Positions 1 to 5,771 of a stretch of DNA of 9,813 bases are shown one piece after another. The stretch comes from Spirochaetales bacterium (GTDB lineage: Bacteria > Spirochaetota > Spirochaetia > JAGLYY01). The translations under genes and the position numbers were made by a program. The stretch is from NCBI GenBank assembly GCA_023131935.1, contig JAGLYY010000014.1, positions 1-9,813 on the forward strand, given 5' to 3'. Each line of letters begins with the position of its first letter. Position 1 is the first letter of the stretch. A model generated the notes under the pieces. The model saw only the letters and a list, made by a program, of their open reading frames with translations, did no database searches and was not told the origin of the DNA.

Positions 1-634
1 AAAATTCTAAATTTTTATTAAAATGTTCAATAAAAACTTTTTTTGTTATTGATTCAGACATCCAATTAAAAAAGGCTTTTCTAAAACTAAACCACTCTGA
101 TTCTTTTCCACTGCCGGTTCTTATAATCTTAATAATGTTAATTGAAAAGGATGGTAGAAATCGAAGCTTTTTTATCATCTTCTGAGTTCTACTAATTGCA
201 TCTTCTCTTCTTAATATACCGGTATTCGACAGAACAAGAATATCAACATACTCTGGGTATATTTCCGCAAAATACTGAGCAACTCCGCCGCCATAAGAAT
301 ACCCTGTAATAATCGCCTTATTTATTTTTTCGGTATCTAATATATTTTTGATATAATTAACAGAATCTTTAGCCCCCATTCCAATTCCAGGTAGTTTGGG
401 AGCTATTATATAAAAATCATTTTTTAATTTATCTATAATGTAAAACCACATATACGAATTGAACATGGCTCCATGTAGTAATACTAATGTGCGTTTTCCA
501 TTTCCCGCGGCTATATATTCATATTCGACACCATTTTTGACATATTTTTTGTATGGATGCTCCTCTATAAAAATTTTTAACATCAAGTATTGATGCTTAG
601 GTACGTTACTGAAAAAAATTTCTTTTATTATCAT
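1..634 (-). CDS. Alpha/beta hydrolase, C-terminus cut by window edge
   Basis: This frame is open from an ATG at 634 to the left edge, giving 211 codons with no stop, so the C-terminus lies outside. The protein has an alpha/beta-hydrolase core: an HGA oxyanion-type motif at residues 54-56 after the strand TLVLL, and the nucleophile elbow GYSYGG at 111-116 with Ser113 as the expected nucleophile. The acid and histidine of the triad would be beyond the edge. A strong ribosome binding site (GAAAGGAG, 650-643) sits 8 nt before the ATG and fixes the start. The gene follows the methyltransferase gene after a 68-nt gap with no clear terminator, so it is probably the last visible member of the MATE operon. 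Substrate is unknown: esterase, lactonase or peptidase are all possible. The region is strongly AT-rich compared with the transporter gene. Confidence 0.85.
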   Translation of the reverse strand, partial: MIIKEIFFSNVPKHQYLMLKIFIEEHPYKKYVKNGVEYEYIAAGNGKRTLVLLHGAMFNSYMWFYIIDKLKNDFYIIAPKLPGIGMGAKDSVNYIKNILDTEKINKAIITGYSYGGGVAQYFAEIYPEYVDILVLSNTGILRREDAISRTQKMIKKLRFLPSFSINIIKIIRTGSGKESEWFSFRKAFFNWMSESITKKVFIEHFNKNLEF

Positions 635-702
635 TGATTTTTCTCCTTTCACAGACTTAATTTTTCCATTATTTATTTTGTCCGGTTAGTCCGATTGTCA
701 CT

Positions 703-1233
703 TCACTTTTTCGGCCTGCATCTGATGTGCATTTTATTCTCCGAAATGATCTCCCACTTTCCAGAGGAAACAAGCTCCTGTTTAAGATGTTCCCTGCTGC
801 CCTTTCCGGGATGCCCCTCGTCCATAATAAGTACTCCATCTTTTTTAATCAGCCTGTGAAACTCTAGAAACAACGCGACAGGTTTTTCTATTCGGTGAAA
901 CACATCAAAGCAGTAAATAATATCGGCGCTGTTATTATCAACAGGACATGAATAATTATTAACCAGTACTGCTTCTACATTTTTCAGATTTCTTTTTTTA
1001 CAAAGTTTCCTTACCTCGGAAACAGCCTGTGGCTGAATATCCGCGGCGTAGAGCTTTCCCTGCTGTCCTGTAATCCTGGAAACCGAAGGTATATAACGGC
1101 CGGGGCCGCAGCCGTAGTCAATAATCGTTTGGCTGGATTCAAGCTGCAGATCTGCAATCTTTTCTTTTGAGACTGGATTATTACGGCACATTGCACAATA
1201 TAATCCATAACAAAGTGAATTAAATATACTCAT
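703..1233 (-). CDS. Class I SAM-dependent methyltransferase
   Basis: The 176-residue cytoplasmic protein carries the class I methyltransferase signature. Motif I is IIDYGCGPGR at residues 37-46, with the glycine loop that binds S-adenosylmethionine. An acidic end of strand 2 lies in YAADIQP (62-68), a motif IV-like stretch in ADIIYCFDVFH (103-113), and a strand with the typical turn in KKDGVLIMDE (130-139). It resembles UbiE/Methyltransf_11 enzymes but is shorter than most, so the substrate-recognition part is minimal. The start ATG is supported by AAAGGAG, which begins right after the stop codon of the MATE gene. The 14-nt gap suggests translational coupling within one operon. The pairing with an efflux pump and a hydrolase suggests modification or detoxification of a small molecule, but this is inference; no substrate can be read from the sequence. 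Confidence 0.88.
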   Translation of the reverse strand: MSIFNSLCYGLYCAMCRNNPVSKEKIADLQLESSQTIIDYGCGPGRYIPSVSRITGQQGKLYAADIQPQAVSEVRKLCKKRNLKNVEAVLVNNYSCPVDNNSADIIYCFDVFHRIEKPVALFLEFHRLIKKDGVLIMDEGHPGKGSREHLKQELVSSGKWEIISENKMHIRCRPKK

Positions 1234-1247
1234 TATTATTTCTCCTT

Positions 1248-2579
1248 TTACTTATCAAGTGTAGATACAGTATTAAGTTTCATTGTCTTCCCGGAATTTT
1301 GTCCGAGCTCCTTTCTTAATTTAAATGCGAATACCGTCGCAAGTAAAGCAGATAAAAGATCGGCAGCAGGCTGACTGAAAATAACCCCGTCAAGCCCGAA
1401 TAAACGCGGCATAATAAGAATGGCTGGAATAAAGAATATTCCCACTCTTGAAATAGCGAGAATTCCTCCTTCTTTTCCCTTTCCAAGGGCTAAAAAAAGA
1501 TGACTGTAAATTGATATGAAACCGAAGACCGGAAAAACAACTCCCCATACAAACAAAGAGCGGGAGGCAATTTTAATAACCATTGGGTCAATGGAAAACC
1601 ATGAAGCTATCCGGTGTGAAAAGATCATGGCAATTACACCAAAGACTGCCGTAAAAATTGTTGTCCAGAGAACAGAAAGTCGGACAGATTCTCTTACTCT
1701 ACCCACTAAGCCGGCACCATAGTTATAACCCGCAATCGGTTGAAACCCCATTGAATAACCAAGAACAACAAACATCCCTACCATAAAAATCCTGCATGTA
1801 ATACCCATTGCCGCAACTGCCTGATCACCACCATAAACTGACGCTTTTGTGTTTATGAGGCCCAAAGAAATACTTGATAGAAGCTGGTAAATAAATACCG
1901 GAAGACCTACCTTGATTATCTCGGCATATCTGCTTTTTGATGGAGAAATTTTCCTGATAGATATCCTTACATGTCCCTTGTTTTTCATGTGAAAGATTAT
2001 TAACAAAGAAAATGCTGTAAACTGGGAAATAATTGTAGCGATTGCTGCTCCCCTTATACCAAGATTCAAGCCGAAAATAAAGATCGGATCGAGAATAATG
2101 TTAAGAACCGCCCCCGCAGCGATGATTGCTGCTCCCTGAAGAACCGCTCCTTCAGCCCTGAGCATATTATTCATGGTCATGTTCAGTATCCCAAAAACAG
2201 ATCCTGCCAGAATTATCCTTGTATATGCAAGGGCAAAGGGAAGAATGGTATCAGTTGCGCCAAATGCCCTTAACATCGGTTTAAGAAAGATCAATCCGGT
2301 AATTGTAAAAAAAACGGCAAGAATTAATGCGGAGAAAATAGCCGTTGATGCTGTTCTATCTGCTTCATCCTTTTTTTTCATTCCAAGTAAACGGGAAATA
2401 TATGATGCTGCGCCAGCACCAAAGGTCTGCCCTATTGCTACTATCAACATATAAATCGGAAAAGCAACAGCCGTTGCCCCGATTGCGCTTGTTCCGAGCT
2501 TTCCGACAAAGATTGTATCAACCACATTGTACAATGCCATTACCAACATCCCCATAATCGCGGGAACAGCAAACTTCAC
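1248..2579 (-). CDS. MATE family multidrug/cation efflux transporter
   Basis: A 443-residue, highly hydrophobic inner-membrane protein with the two-fold MATE architecture of about twelve membrane helices. Family features include FAVPAIMGMLVMALYNVVD near the N-terminus, followed by IFVGKLGTSAIGATAVAFP, the loop FGAGAASYISRLLG (53-66), LRAEGA, and QPIAGYNYGAG in the second half. MATE proteins export cationic drugs or metabolites using Na+ or H+ gradients. The in-frame start at 2579 is GTG, has no ribosome binding site and lacks the N-terminal segment usual in the family. That segment (MKLVNERTRMMEEGK) lies immediately upstream in another frame, starting at ATG 2638 behind AGGTG, so the gene is probably one nucleotide out of frame near 2594-2600. 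The length without the segment is slightly short for the family. It sits downstream of marR and leads an operon with a methyltransferase and a hydrolase. Confidence 0.9.
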   Translation of the reverse strand: MKFAVPAIMGMLVMALYNVVDTIFVGKLGTSAIGATAVAFPIYMLIVAIGQTFGAGAASYISRLLGMKKKDEADRTASTAIFSALILAVFFTITGLIFLKPMLRAFGATDTILPFALAYTRIILAGSVFGILNMTMNNMLRAEGAVLQGAAIIAAGAVLNIILDPIFIFGLNLGIRGAAIATIISQFTAFSLLIIFHMKNKGHVRISIRKISPSKSRYAEIIKVGLPVFIYQLLSSISLGLINTKASVYGGDQAVAAMGITCRIFMVGMFVVLGYSMGFQPIAGYNYGAGLVGRVRESVRLSVLWTTIFTAVFGVIAMIFSHRIASWFSIDPMVIKIASRSLFVWGVVFPVFGFISIYSHLFLALGKGKEGGILAISRVGIFFIPAILIMPRLFGLDGVIFSQPAADLLSALLATVFAFKLRKELGQNSGKTMKLNTVSTLDK

Positions 2580-2593
2580 AAGAACAGAGGATA

Positions 2594-2638
2594 TTTTCCC
2601 TCTTCCATCATCCTGGTTCTTTCATTAACTAATTTCAT
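2594..2638 (-). other. Out-of-frame N-terminal segment of the MATE gene
   Basis: An ATG at 2638 preceded by AGGTG at 8 nt opens a frame reading MKLVNERTRMMEEGK, which resembles the cytoplasmic N-terminal segment of MATE proteins. The next residues of a typical family member (I-x-x-L-L-x-K-F) are found in the -1 frame (ISSVLVKF). The two frames meet at GGGAAAA (2600-2594). In the first frame this reads G GGA AAA, a canonical X XXY YYZ heptamer, and a single -1 slip gives EGKISS. Without slippage this frame ends at a TGA at 2578-2576. Either one A is missing from the A-run (mutation or sequence error) or -1 frameshifting joins the parts. Confidence 0.6.
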
Positions 2639-2679
2639 CTATTATTCACCTGTATATGCAACATATTATTTTCCTTTTC

Positions 2680-2696
2680 ACCCACTATTAGTGAGT
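2680..2696. repeat. Imperfect dyad in the MATE 5' leader
   Basis: The dyad has 8-bp arms around one central base with one mismatch, and its core CACTATTAGTG is perfect. It lies about 40 nt upstream of the ATG at 2638, within the predicted transporter mRNA leader. It does not match the MarR-type dyads, so it may be a second regulator site or a small RNA hairpin. No function can be assigned. Confidence 0.35.
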
Positions 2697-2739
2697 AAAG
2701 TTGATTACATATCATTATTTATTCATTATCTATCTACCT

Positions 2740-2761
2740 TGTATAGCAGCTATACATTATA
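2740..2761 (-). promoter_or_regulatory. Putative MarR operator and -10 box for the MATE operon
   Basis: The sequence contains the perfect inverted repeat GTATAG-CAG-CTATAC (2741-2755). On the minus strand the 21 nt from 2760 to 2740 match the dyad in front of marR at 18 positions, beginning with the shared ATAATGTATAG. A consensus TATAAT at 2761-2756 (minus strand) overlaps one end. No good -35 box is visible upstream of it. A repressor bound here would block transcription of MATE, methyltransferase and hydrolase. The binding protein is inferred to be the adjacent MarR. Confidence 0.6.
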
Positions 2762-2778
2762 AGAAAAAAACTCCTTAT

Positions 2779-3246
2779 TTATATAAACTCCTCCAATTTT
2801 TTACATTTTTCTTCAACATTTAAAAGAAAATTTTTTATTGCTTCTCTTTCGCCAATATTGGTTTTTCTGAGGATCCCTTTTATTGAATGATTAAATACTT
2901 CATGATATCTCTTATGATTGGAATCAGCAATTTCACCTTTTTCCGTAAGAACAGGAATAAGCTTTAATTGATTTTCAGAAACCATTTCTTTTCTGACAAA
3001 ACCTTTATTTTCAAGTTTCATAACAATTTGTGATACAGCGCCCCTGGTTACATCGAGTTTCCTTGCAATTTCTGAAATATGGGAACCATTGCTATTTTTT
3101 ATCTCCTGTATCATATGAATTTCCGAAACATGCAGTGGAGAATCAGTACCATAATTTCGAACTTGTTTATCAATTTCGGCAAGCTTGTATACTATTCGGA
3201 GCAGAGCATAACTTATAATATCATAATCAGAAGTATGTTTCTTCAT
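2779..3246 (-). CDS. MarR family transcriptional regulator
   Basis: The 155-residue protein is of typical MarR length. A winged helix-turn-helix spans about residues 37-105: SEIHMIQEI starts the fold, HISEIARKLDVTRGAVSQIVMKLENKG (56-82) forms the two DNA-contacting helices, and FVRKE...NQLKLIPVLTEKG forms the wing. Helices at both ends provide the dimer interface. These proteins bind palindromic operators as dimers and usually release them on binding phenolic or hydrophobic ligands. The gene lies directly upstream of the MATE gene, and similar dyads occur at both promoters, so autoregulation plus pump repression is the likely role. The ATG at 3246 has no ribosome binding site, and the predicted transcription start coincides with it, so the mRNA may be leaderless. 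The next methionine, at residue 45, would delete half of the domain. Confidence 0.9.
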   Translation of the reverse strand: MKKHTSDYDIISYALLRIVYKLAEIDKQVRNYGTDSPLHVSEIHMIQEIKNSNGSHISEIARKLDVTRGAVSQIVMKLENKGFVRKEMVSENQLKLIPVLTEKGEIADSNHKRYHEVFNHSIKGILRKTNIGEREAIKNFLLNVEEKCKKLEEFI

Positions 3247-3248
3247 TT

Positions 3249-3277
3249 CAATAATGTACAGTATCTATACATTATTG
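3249..3277. promoter_or_regulatory. Palindromic operator at the marR promoter
   Basis: A perfect inverted repeat with 10-bp arms, CAATAATGTA and TACATTATTG, separated by 9 bp. It covers the end of the -35 hexamer, the whole spacer and the -10 hexamer of the marR promoter and stops three bases before the start codon, an ideal position for autorepression. The related dyad at 2740-2760 supports binding by the same regulator. Confidence 0.7.
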
Positions 3278-3281
3278 TCAA
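3253..3281 (-). promoter_or_regulatory. marR promoter, TTGACA-17-TACATT
   Basis: A consensus -35 TTGACA (3281-3276) is followed after 17 bp by TACATT (3258-3253), a 4/6 match to the -10 box. The expected transcription start, about 7 nt downstream, falls at the marR ATG (3246), leaving no room for a ribosome binding site. Confidence 0.65.
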
Positions 3282-3292
3282 GAGTTTTTTAC

Positions 3293-3316
3293 TTTATTTT
3301 AAATTCAGATTATCCC
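3293..3316. repeat. 24-bp direct repeat, left copy
   Basis: This matches positions 4294-4317 at 21 of 24 bases, sharing the core AAATTCAG. The two copies lie in the same orientation, 1001 bp apart, one on either side of the TIM-barrel gene. Both are AT-rich, which lowers the significance. Confidence 0.4.
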
Positions 3317-3344
3317 TTATAATACACCCACTGAATCAATACTG

Positions 3345-3380
3345 CACGCCTTCCGGATCACACTGCCTACAGCAGGCGTG
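3345..3380. repeat. Inverted repeat abutting the TIM-barrel gene stop
   Basis: CACGCC (3345-3350) and GGCGTG (3375-3380) form 6-bp arms around 24 bp, which also contain a smaller dyad, CTGC-ctaca-GCAG partly overlapping the right arm. It begins directly after the stop codon of the minus-strand gene, so it may be a 3' mRNA structure. There is no U-tract, so it is not a typical intrinsic terminator. Confidence 0.35.
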
Positions 3381-4244
3381 TTATCTATGTCCTATTTCTG
3401 TTTTCATTGTACTGGTCCAGGTTTTATGGACAAAGGTTAGGGCGTCTCGCGCGACATCCCGCGGCTTGCTGAAGTGAAGTGCCTTGTTGTAATCCAGTTC
3501 CAGAGTCAGCCAGCCGTTGTAACCTGCTGTATGAAGACGATGAAGGGCTGTAGTCAACGGGACGGTTCCGTGCCCCGGAGGCAGGTGATCGCCCAGTTTA
3601 CTGGTGTAGTCGTGTATGTGGGTGTGCGCCGTATGAGCAATAAAGTGATTGGTGAGCGGGCTGCTCCATGTTGGATTTATTGACCTGGTGAGGTGCCAAT
3701 GGCCTATATCCCAGCAGATACCCAACCCGGGCATACTTTTTATCATATTGTCTATCTCTTCGACGCGGTCACCGGGGCGGGAAGGGACATTAGGGTCATG
3801 GGGCATATTTTCGATAACCCACTGAACTTTATGCTTTTTCATTGTTGTCCGCTCGACCAGCCAGCGACAGAAATCAACTGTCGTAGTAATTCCCTGTTGC
3901 CGGTTGCGGCCATTATCGCATGGATGGATAACTACCAGAGCCGGATTTTTTTGTCGTTTTGCCCAGACATCCAGTGTGTTCAGCAGTCTGTCGAAACCGT
4001 TTCGACCTGTTTCCGTATTCCATCCCCGATACCAGTCCCAGCTTGCTTTACTGTCCCAAATGATGTGAAAGGTTACTGTCATATTGCGAGTCAGAGCTGC
4101 TTCAGCAGTTTTATGATCAAAGTTTCCTGATGACGGTAAGGTCAACTCTACCGAGTTTACCCCTGCATCTGAAAGGAAGTCCAGGAATGACTCAGTATCA
4201 TCAGAAGAACACCAACCGGGTTTAAGACTAAAGCCTAACTTCAT
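3381..4244 (-). CDS. Sugar-phosphate isomerase/epimerase-like TIM-barrel protein
   Basis: The 287-residue protein has the pattern of the xylose-isomerase-like/AP endonuclease 2 TIM-barrel superfamily, whose members use a divalent metal to isomerize or epimerize sugars or to cut DNA. Likely metal and catalytic residues sit at the ends of successive strands: Glu33 (VEL), His60, His107 (VVIHPC), Glu145 (WVIENMP), Asp179 and His182 (CWDIGHWH), His209-His211-Asp212 (HTHIHDY) and Glu249 (LTLELD). GDHLPPGHG (218-226) matches the loop common in isomerase-like members. No signal peptide is visible, so it should be cytoplasmic. The start at 4244 has no ribosome binding site; a TATAAT lies only 4 nt upstream and a TATATT 10 nt upstream, so a very short leader is possible. 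It is flanked by direct repeats and is richer in G+C than the flanking spacers. The true substrate is unknown. Confidence 0.82.
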   Translation of the reverse strand: MKLGFSLKPGWCSSDDTESFLDFLSDAGVNSVELTLPSSGNFDHKTAEAALTRNMTVTFHIIWDSKASWDWYRGWNTETGRNGFDRLLNTLDVWAKRQKNPALVVIHPCDNGRNRQQGITTTVDFCRWLVERTTMKKHKVQWVIENMPHDPNVPSRPGDRVEEIDNMIKSMPGLGICWDIGHWHLTRSINPTWSSPLTNHFIAHTAHTHIHDYTSKLGDHLPPGHGTVPLTTALHRLHTAGYNGWLTLELDYNKALHFSKPRDVARDALTFVHKTWTSTMKTEIGHR

Positions 4245-4293
4245 AATAATTATAAATATACACAGAGGAAGTAAAAAATAATAGTGTCTTTCT

Positions 4294-4317
4294 TTTATTT
4301 AAAATTCAGGTTATACC
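4294..4317. repeat. 24-bp direct repeat, right copy
   Basis: This is the partner of 3293-3316 with three mismatches. It lies between the TIM-barrel gene start and the ATPase gene stop. The rest of the 4245-4354 spacer is AT-rich and contains a weak dyad (TCTTAA/TTAAGA on the minus strand) just after the ATPase stop, but no convincing terminator. Confidence 0.4.
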
Positions 4318-4354
4318 GAAATATCTTAAGAAATATTTAAGAATTAAATAGTAA

Positions 4355-5557
4355 TTAAAATAACTGCGATAATAAAGTTCTGGCCGGCACAACTATAGGG
4401 ACCTTATGATCAAAACAATTTCGATCAATAAAAGCTTTCTCAATTACAACCTGAAAGGCATAAGGACAACTAATTTGTTTTTTAAAATATTCAAGCGATG
4501 GTGATAACATTGTATCAGTGAGCTTTGCTTCAACAAGCATCCAGGGTTTATTATCTTTTATAATAAGAAAATCAACTTCCCGCTTTTGTTTATCACGAAC
4601 ATATCTTAGTTCAAATATGCCCAACCCAAGATCCGTCCAGCCTTCAACACTCTTCAATAAGTGACAGGCAACAAATGTTTCCGCCCTTTTCCCAGGATCA
4701 TTTATACTTGACCAGTCCCGTAAAAACCATTTTGGTTCTTTTCGTAATCCCTTCTCAACATTACTATACCAAGGACGAATAAGAAATCCATAATGAAGAG
4801 AAATCAGAGTTTCAATCCAGCTCCGTACAGTATTTTCACTAACTCTTACTATACGGGAAAGATTTGAATATATTATCTGCCCGCCTGATCTTTCACCCAA
4901 AATTTTACCCAGTGTCTCTAATTGTGCAAGTTCCTGAATACGGGTTAGATCGCGCACATCTTCTTTAAATAGCTGTTTATCTCGAAGTTCACTCCACCGC
5001 CTGCTGAAGCGGACATTCCTTTCGATAAAAGGCTCAGGAAAACCACCATACCTCCATAAAGCTTCCCAATCGCTATCATCAATAGCCGTCGGACTGTTAA
5101 TGATGGAATTATGTATACCGGTGTGAGCAAGCTCCGCGACGCTAAAGGGGTGCATATGATATAGGAAATATCGCCCCATAAGGCTGTCCCCACCACGACG
5201 ATATACATCCAGACGGGAAGAACCTGTAACAATAAGTTTTATATTATTCTCATATGTATCAAAAAAACCTTTTAGTAGCTGTTTCCATCTTTTGTATTTG
5301 TGCAATTCATCAAAAACAATAACTCTTGGTAATTCAGCCAGTTGTGAAATTCCGGCGTAATCCGCAATCGCTGCAGGCCCCTTTAATATAATATCGCGAT
5401 GATCTTCGTTGTCCCAATCGAGGTAAACAACGCCATGCTTTCGACAGGTAGTCGTCTTACCAACTTGCCGCGGACCGGTCACAAATGCCATTTGTCTATA
5501 TTGAGATAAATGTTCCGCGAGAACAGCAGAATATATCCGTTCTTTTTCTATGATCAT
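4355..5557 (-). CDS. AAA ATPase with DUF4143 domain
   Basis: A 400-residue protein of the AAA_14-DUF4143 type, of normal length for this group. Walker A is GPRQVGKTT (28-36), Walker B is VIVFDELHK (79-87), and a sensor-like TGSSRLD follows at 111-117. The GGFPEPF motif (171-177) and the region to about 345 fit DUF4143. The C-terminal part contains REVDFLII (326-333) and MLVEAKL (340-346), a D-x(13)-ExK arrangement like that of PD-(D/E)xK nuclease folds, although nuclease activity has not generally been shown for this family. These genes are common, often in many copies per genome, and their role is poorly understood; mobility or toxin-antitoxin-like functions have been proposed. No ribosome binding site precedes the ATG, but a promoter lies immediately upstream. 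It appears to be a single-gene unit. Confidence 0.9.
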   Translation of the reverse strand: MIIEKERIYSAVLAEHLSQYRQMAFVTGPRQVGKTTTCRKHGVVYLDWDNEDHRDIILKGPAAIADYAGISQLAELPRVIVFDELHKYKRWKQLLKGFFDTYENNIKLIVTGSSRLDVYRRGGDSLMGRYFLYHMHPFSVAELAHTGIHNSIINSPTAIDDSDWEALWRYGGFPEPFIERNVRFSRRWSELRDKQLFKEDVRDLTRIQELAQLETLGKILGERSGGQIIYSNLSRIVRVSENTVRSWIETLISLHYGFLIRPWYSNVEKGLRKEPKWFLRDWSSINDPGKRAETFVACHLLKSVEGWTDLGLGIFELRYVRDKQKREVDFLIIKDNKPWMLVEAKLTDTMLSPSLEYFKKQISCPYAFQVVIEKAFIDRNCFDHKVPIVVPARTLLSQLF

Positions 5558-5565
5558 ATAAGACC

Positions 5566-5593
5566 ATTATGAATGATGCCGCGGAATTGTCAA
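5566..5593 (-). promoter_or_regulatory. ATPase promoter, TTGACA-16-CATAAT
   Basis: TTGACA (5593-5588) and CATAAT (5571-5566, 5/6 match to TATAAT) are separated by 16 bp. The expected transcription start is around 5559, two bases before the ATG at 5557, which explains the lack of a ribosome binding site. Confidence 0.6.
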
Positions 5594-5614
5594 GTCCATT
5601 CCGCAACATCATTC
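5571..5614. repeat. Inverted repeat surrounding the ATPase -35 box
   Basis: The 16-bp arms (GAATGATGCCGCGGAA at 5571-5586 and its near complement at 5599-5614) match at 14 positions and flank a 12-bp centre. The -35 hexamer lies in that centre and the left arm fills the promoter spacer up to the -10 box. It lies upstream of the predicted transcript start, so it would act as DNA, probably as an operator. The ATPase itself or an unlinked regulator could bind it. Confidence 0.6.
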
Positions 5615-5644
5615 GGTTTGGTAACCATACTTAGCTTTCCACCT

Positions 5645-5678
5645 TTAGTTGAGACACACGGCCGTGCGTCTCAACTAA
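5645..5678. repeat. 34-bp near-perfect palindrome
   Basis: The 17-bp arms meet with no spacer at CGGCCG; 16 of 17 pairs match. It lies between the sigma-factor stop (94 bp away) and the ATPase promoter. It could end transcription in either direction, but neither strand has a U-tract after it. The sequence between it and 5771 holds only a small dyad (AAATCT/AGATTT). Confidence 0.6.
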
Positions 5679-5771
5679 GAAAATCAAACCGTAAATCTTG
5701 ATTTCAGATTTAGAAACCGATTTTATTCTCCTGAACATACGTTTGCTAAGGTTATTCGTGGTTCGAAACTT

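Noticed and set aside
2654..2666. Small dyad ATATG-caa-CATAT as a third MarR operator
   Set aside because: It shares only ATAAT and TATACA-like fragments with the two good sites, at a different spacing; chance is likely in this AT-rich leader.
3079..3477. Plus-strand open frame of 132 codons across the marR start and the TIM-barrel gene end
   Set aside because: It overlaps two well-supported minus-strand genes and the marR promoter, has no recognisable domain, and reads as a shadow frame.
3693..4130. Plus-strand open frame of 145 codons inside the TIM-barrel gene
   Set aside because: It is entirely antisense to a gene with conserved metal-binding motifs, and shows no family features of its own.
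4318..4354. AT-rich dyad after the ATPase stop as an intrinsic terminator
   Set aside because: The 6-bp arms are all A/T apart from one pair, and there is no stable stem followed by a T-run.
4945..5232. Second minus-strand open frame of 95 codons inside the ATPase gene
   Set aside because: It lies fully within the ATPase coding region in another frame and has no ribosome binding site or known motif.
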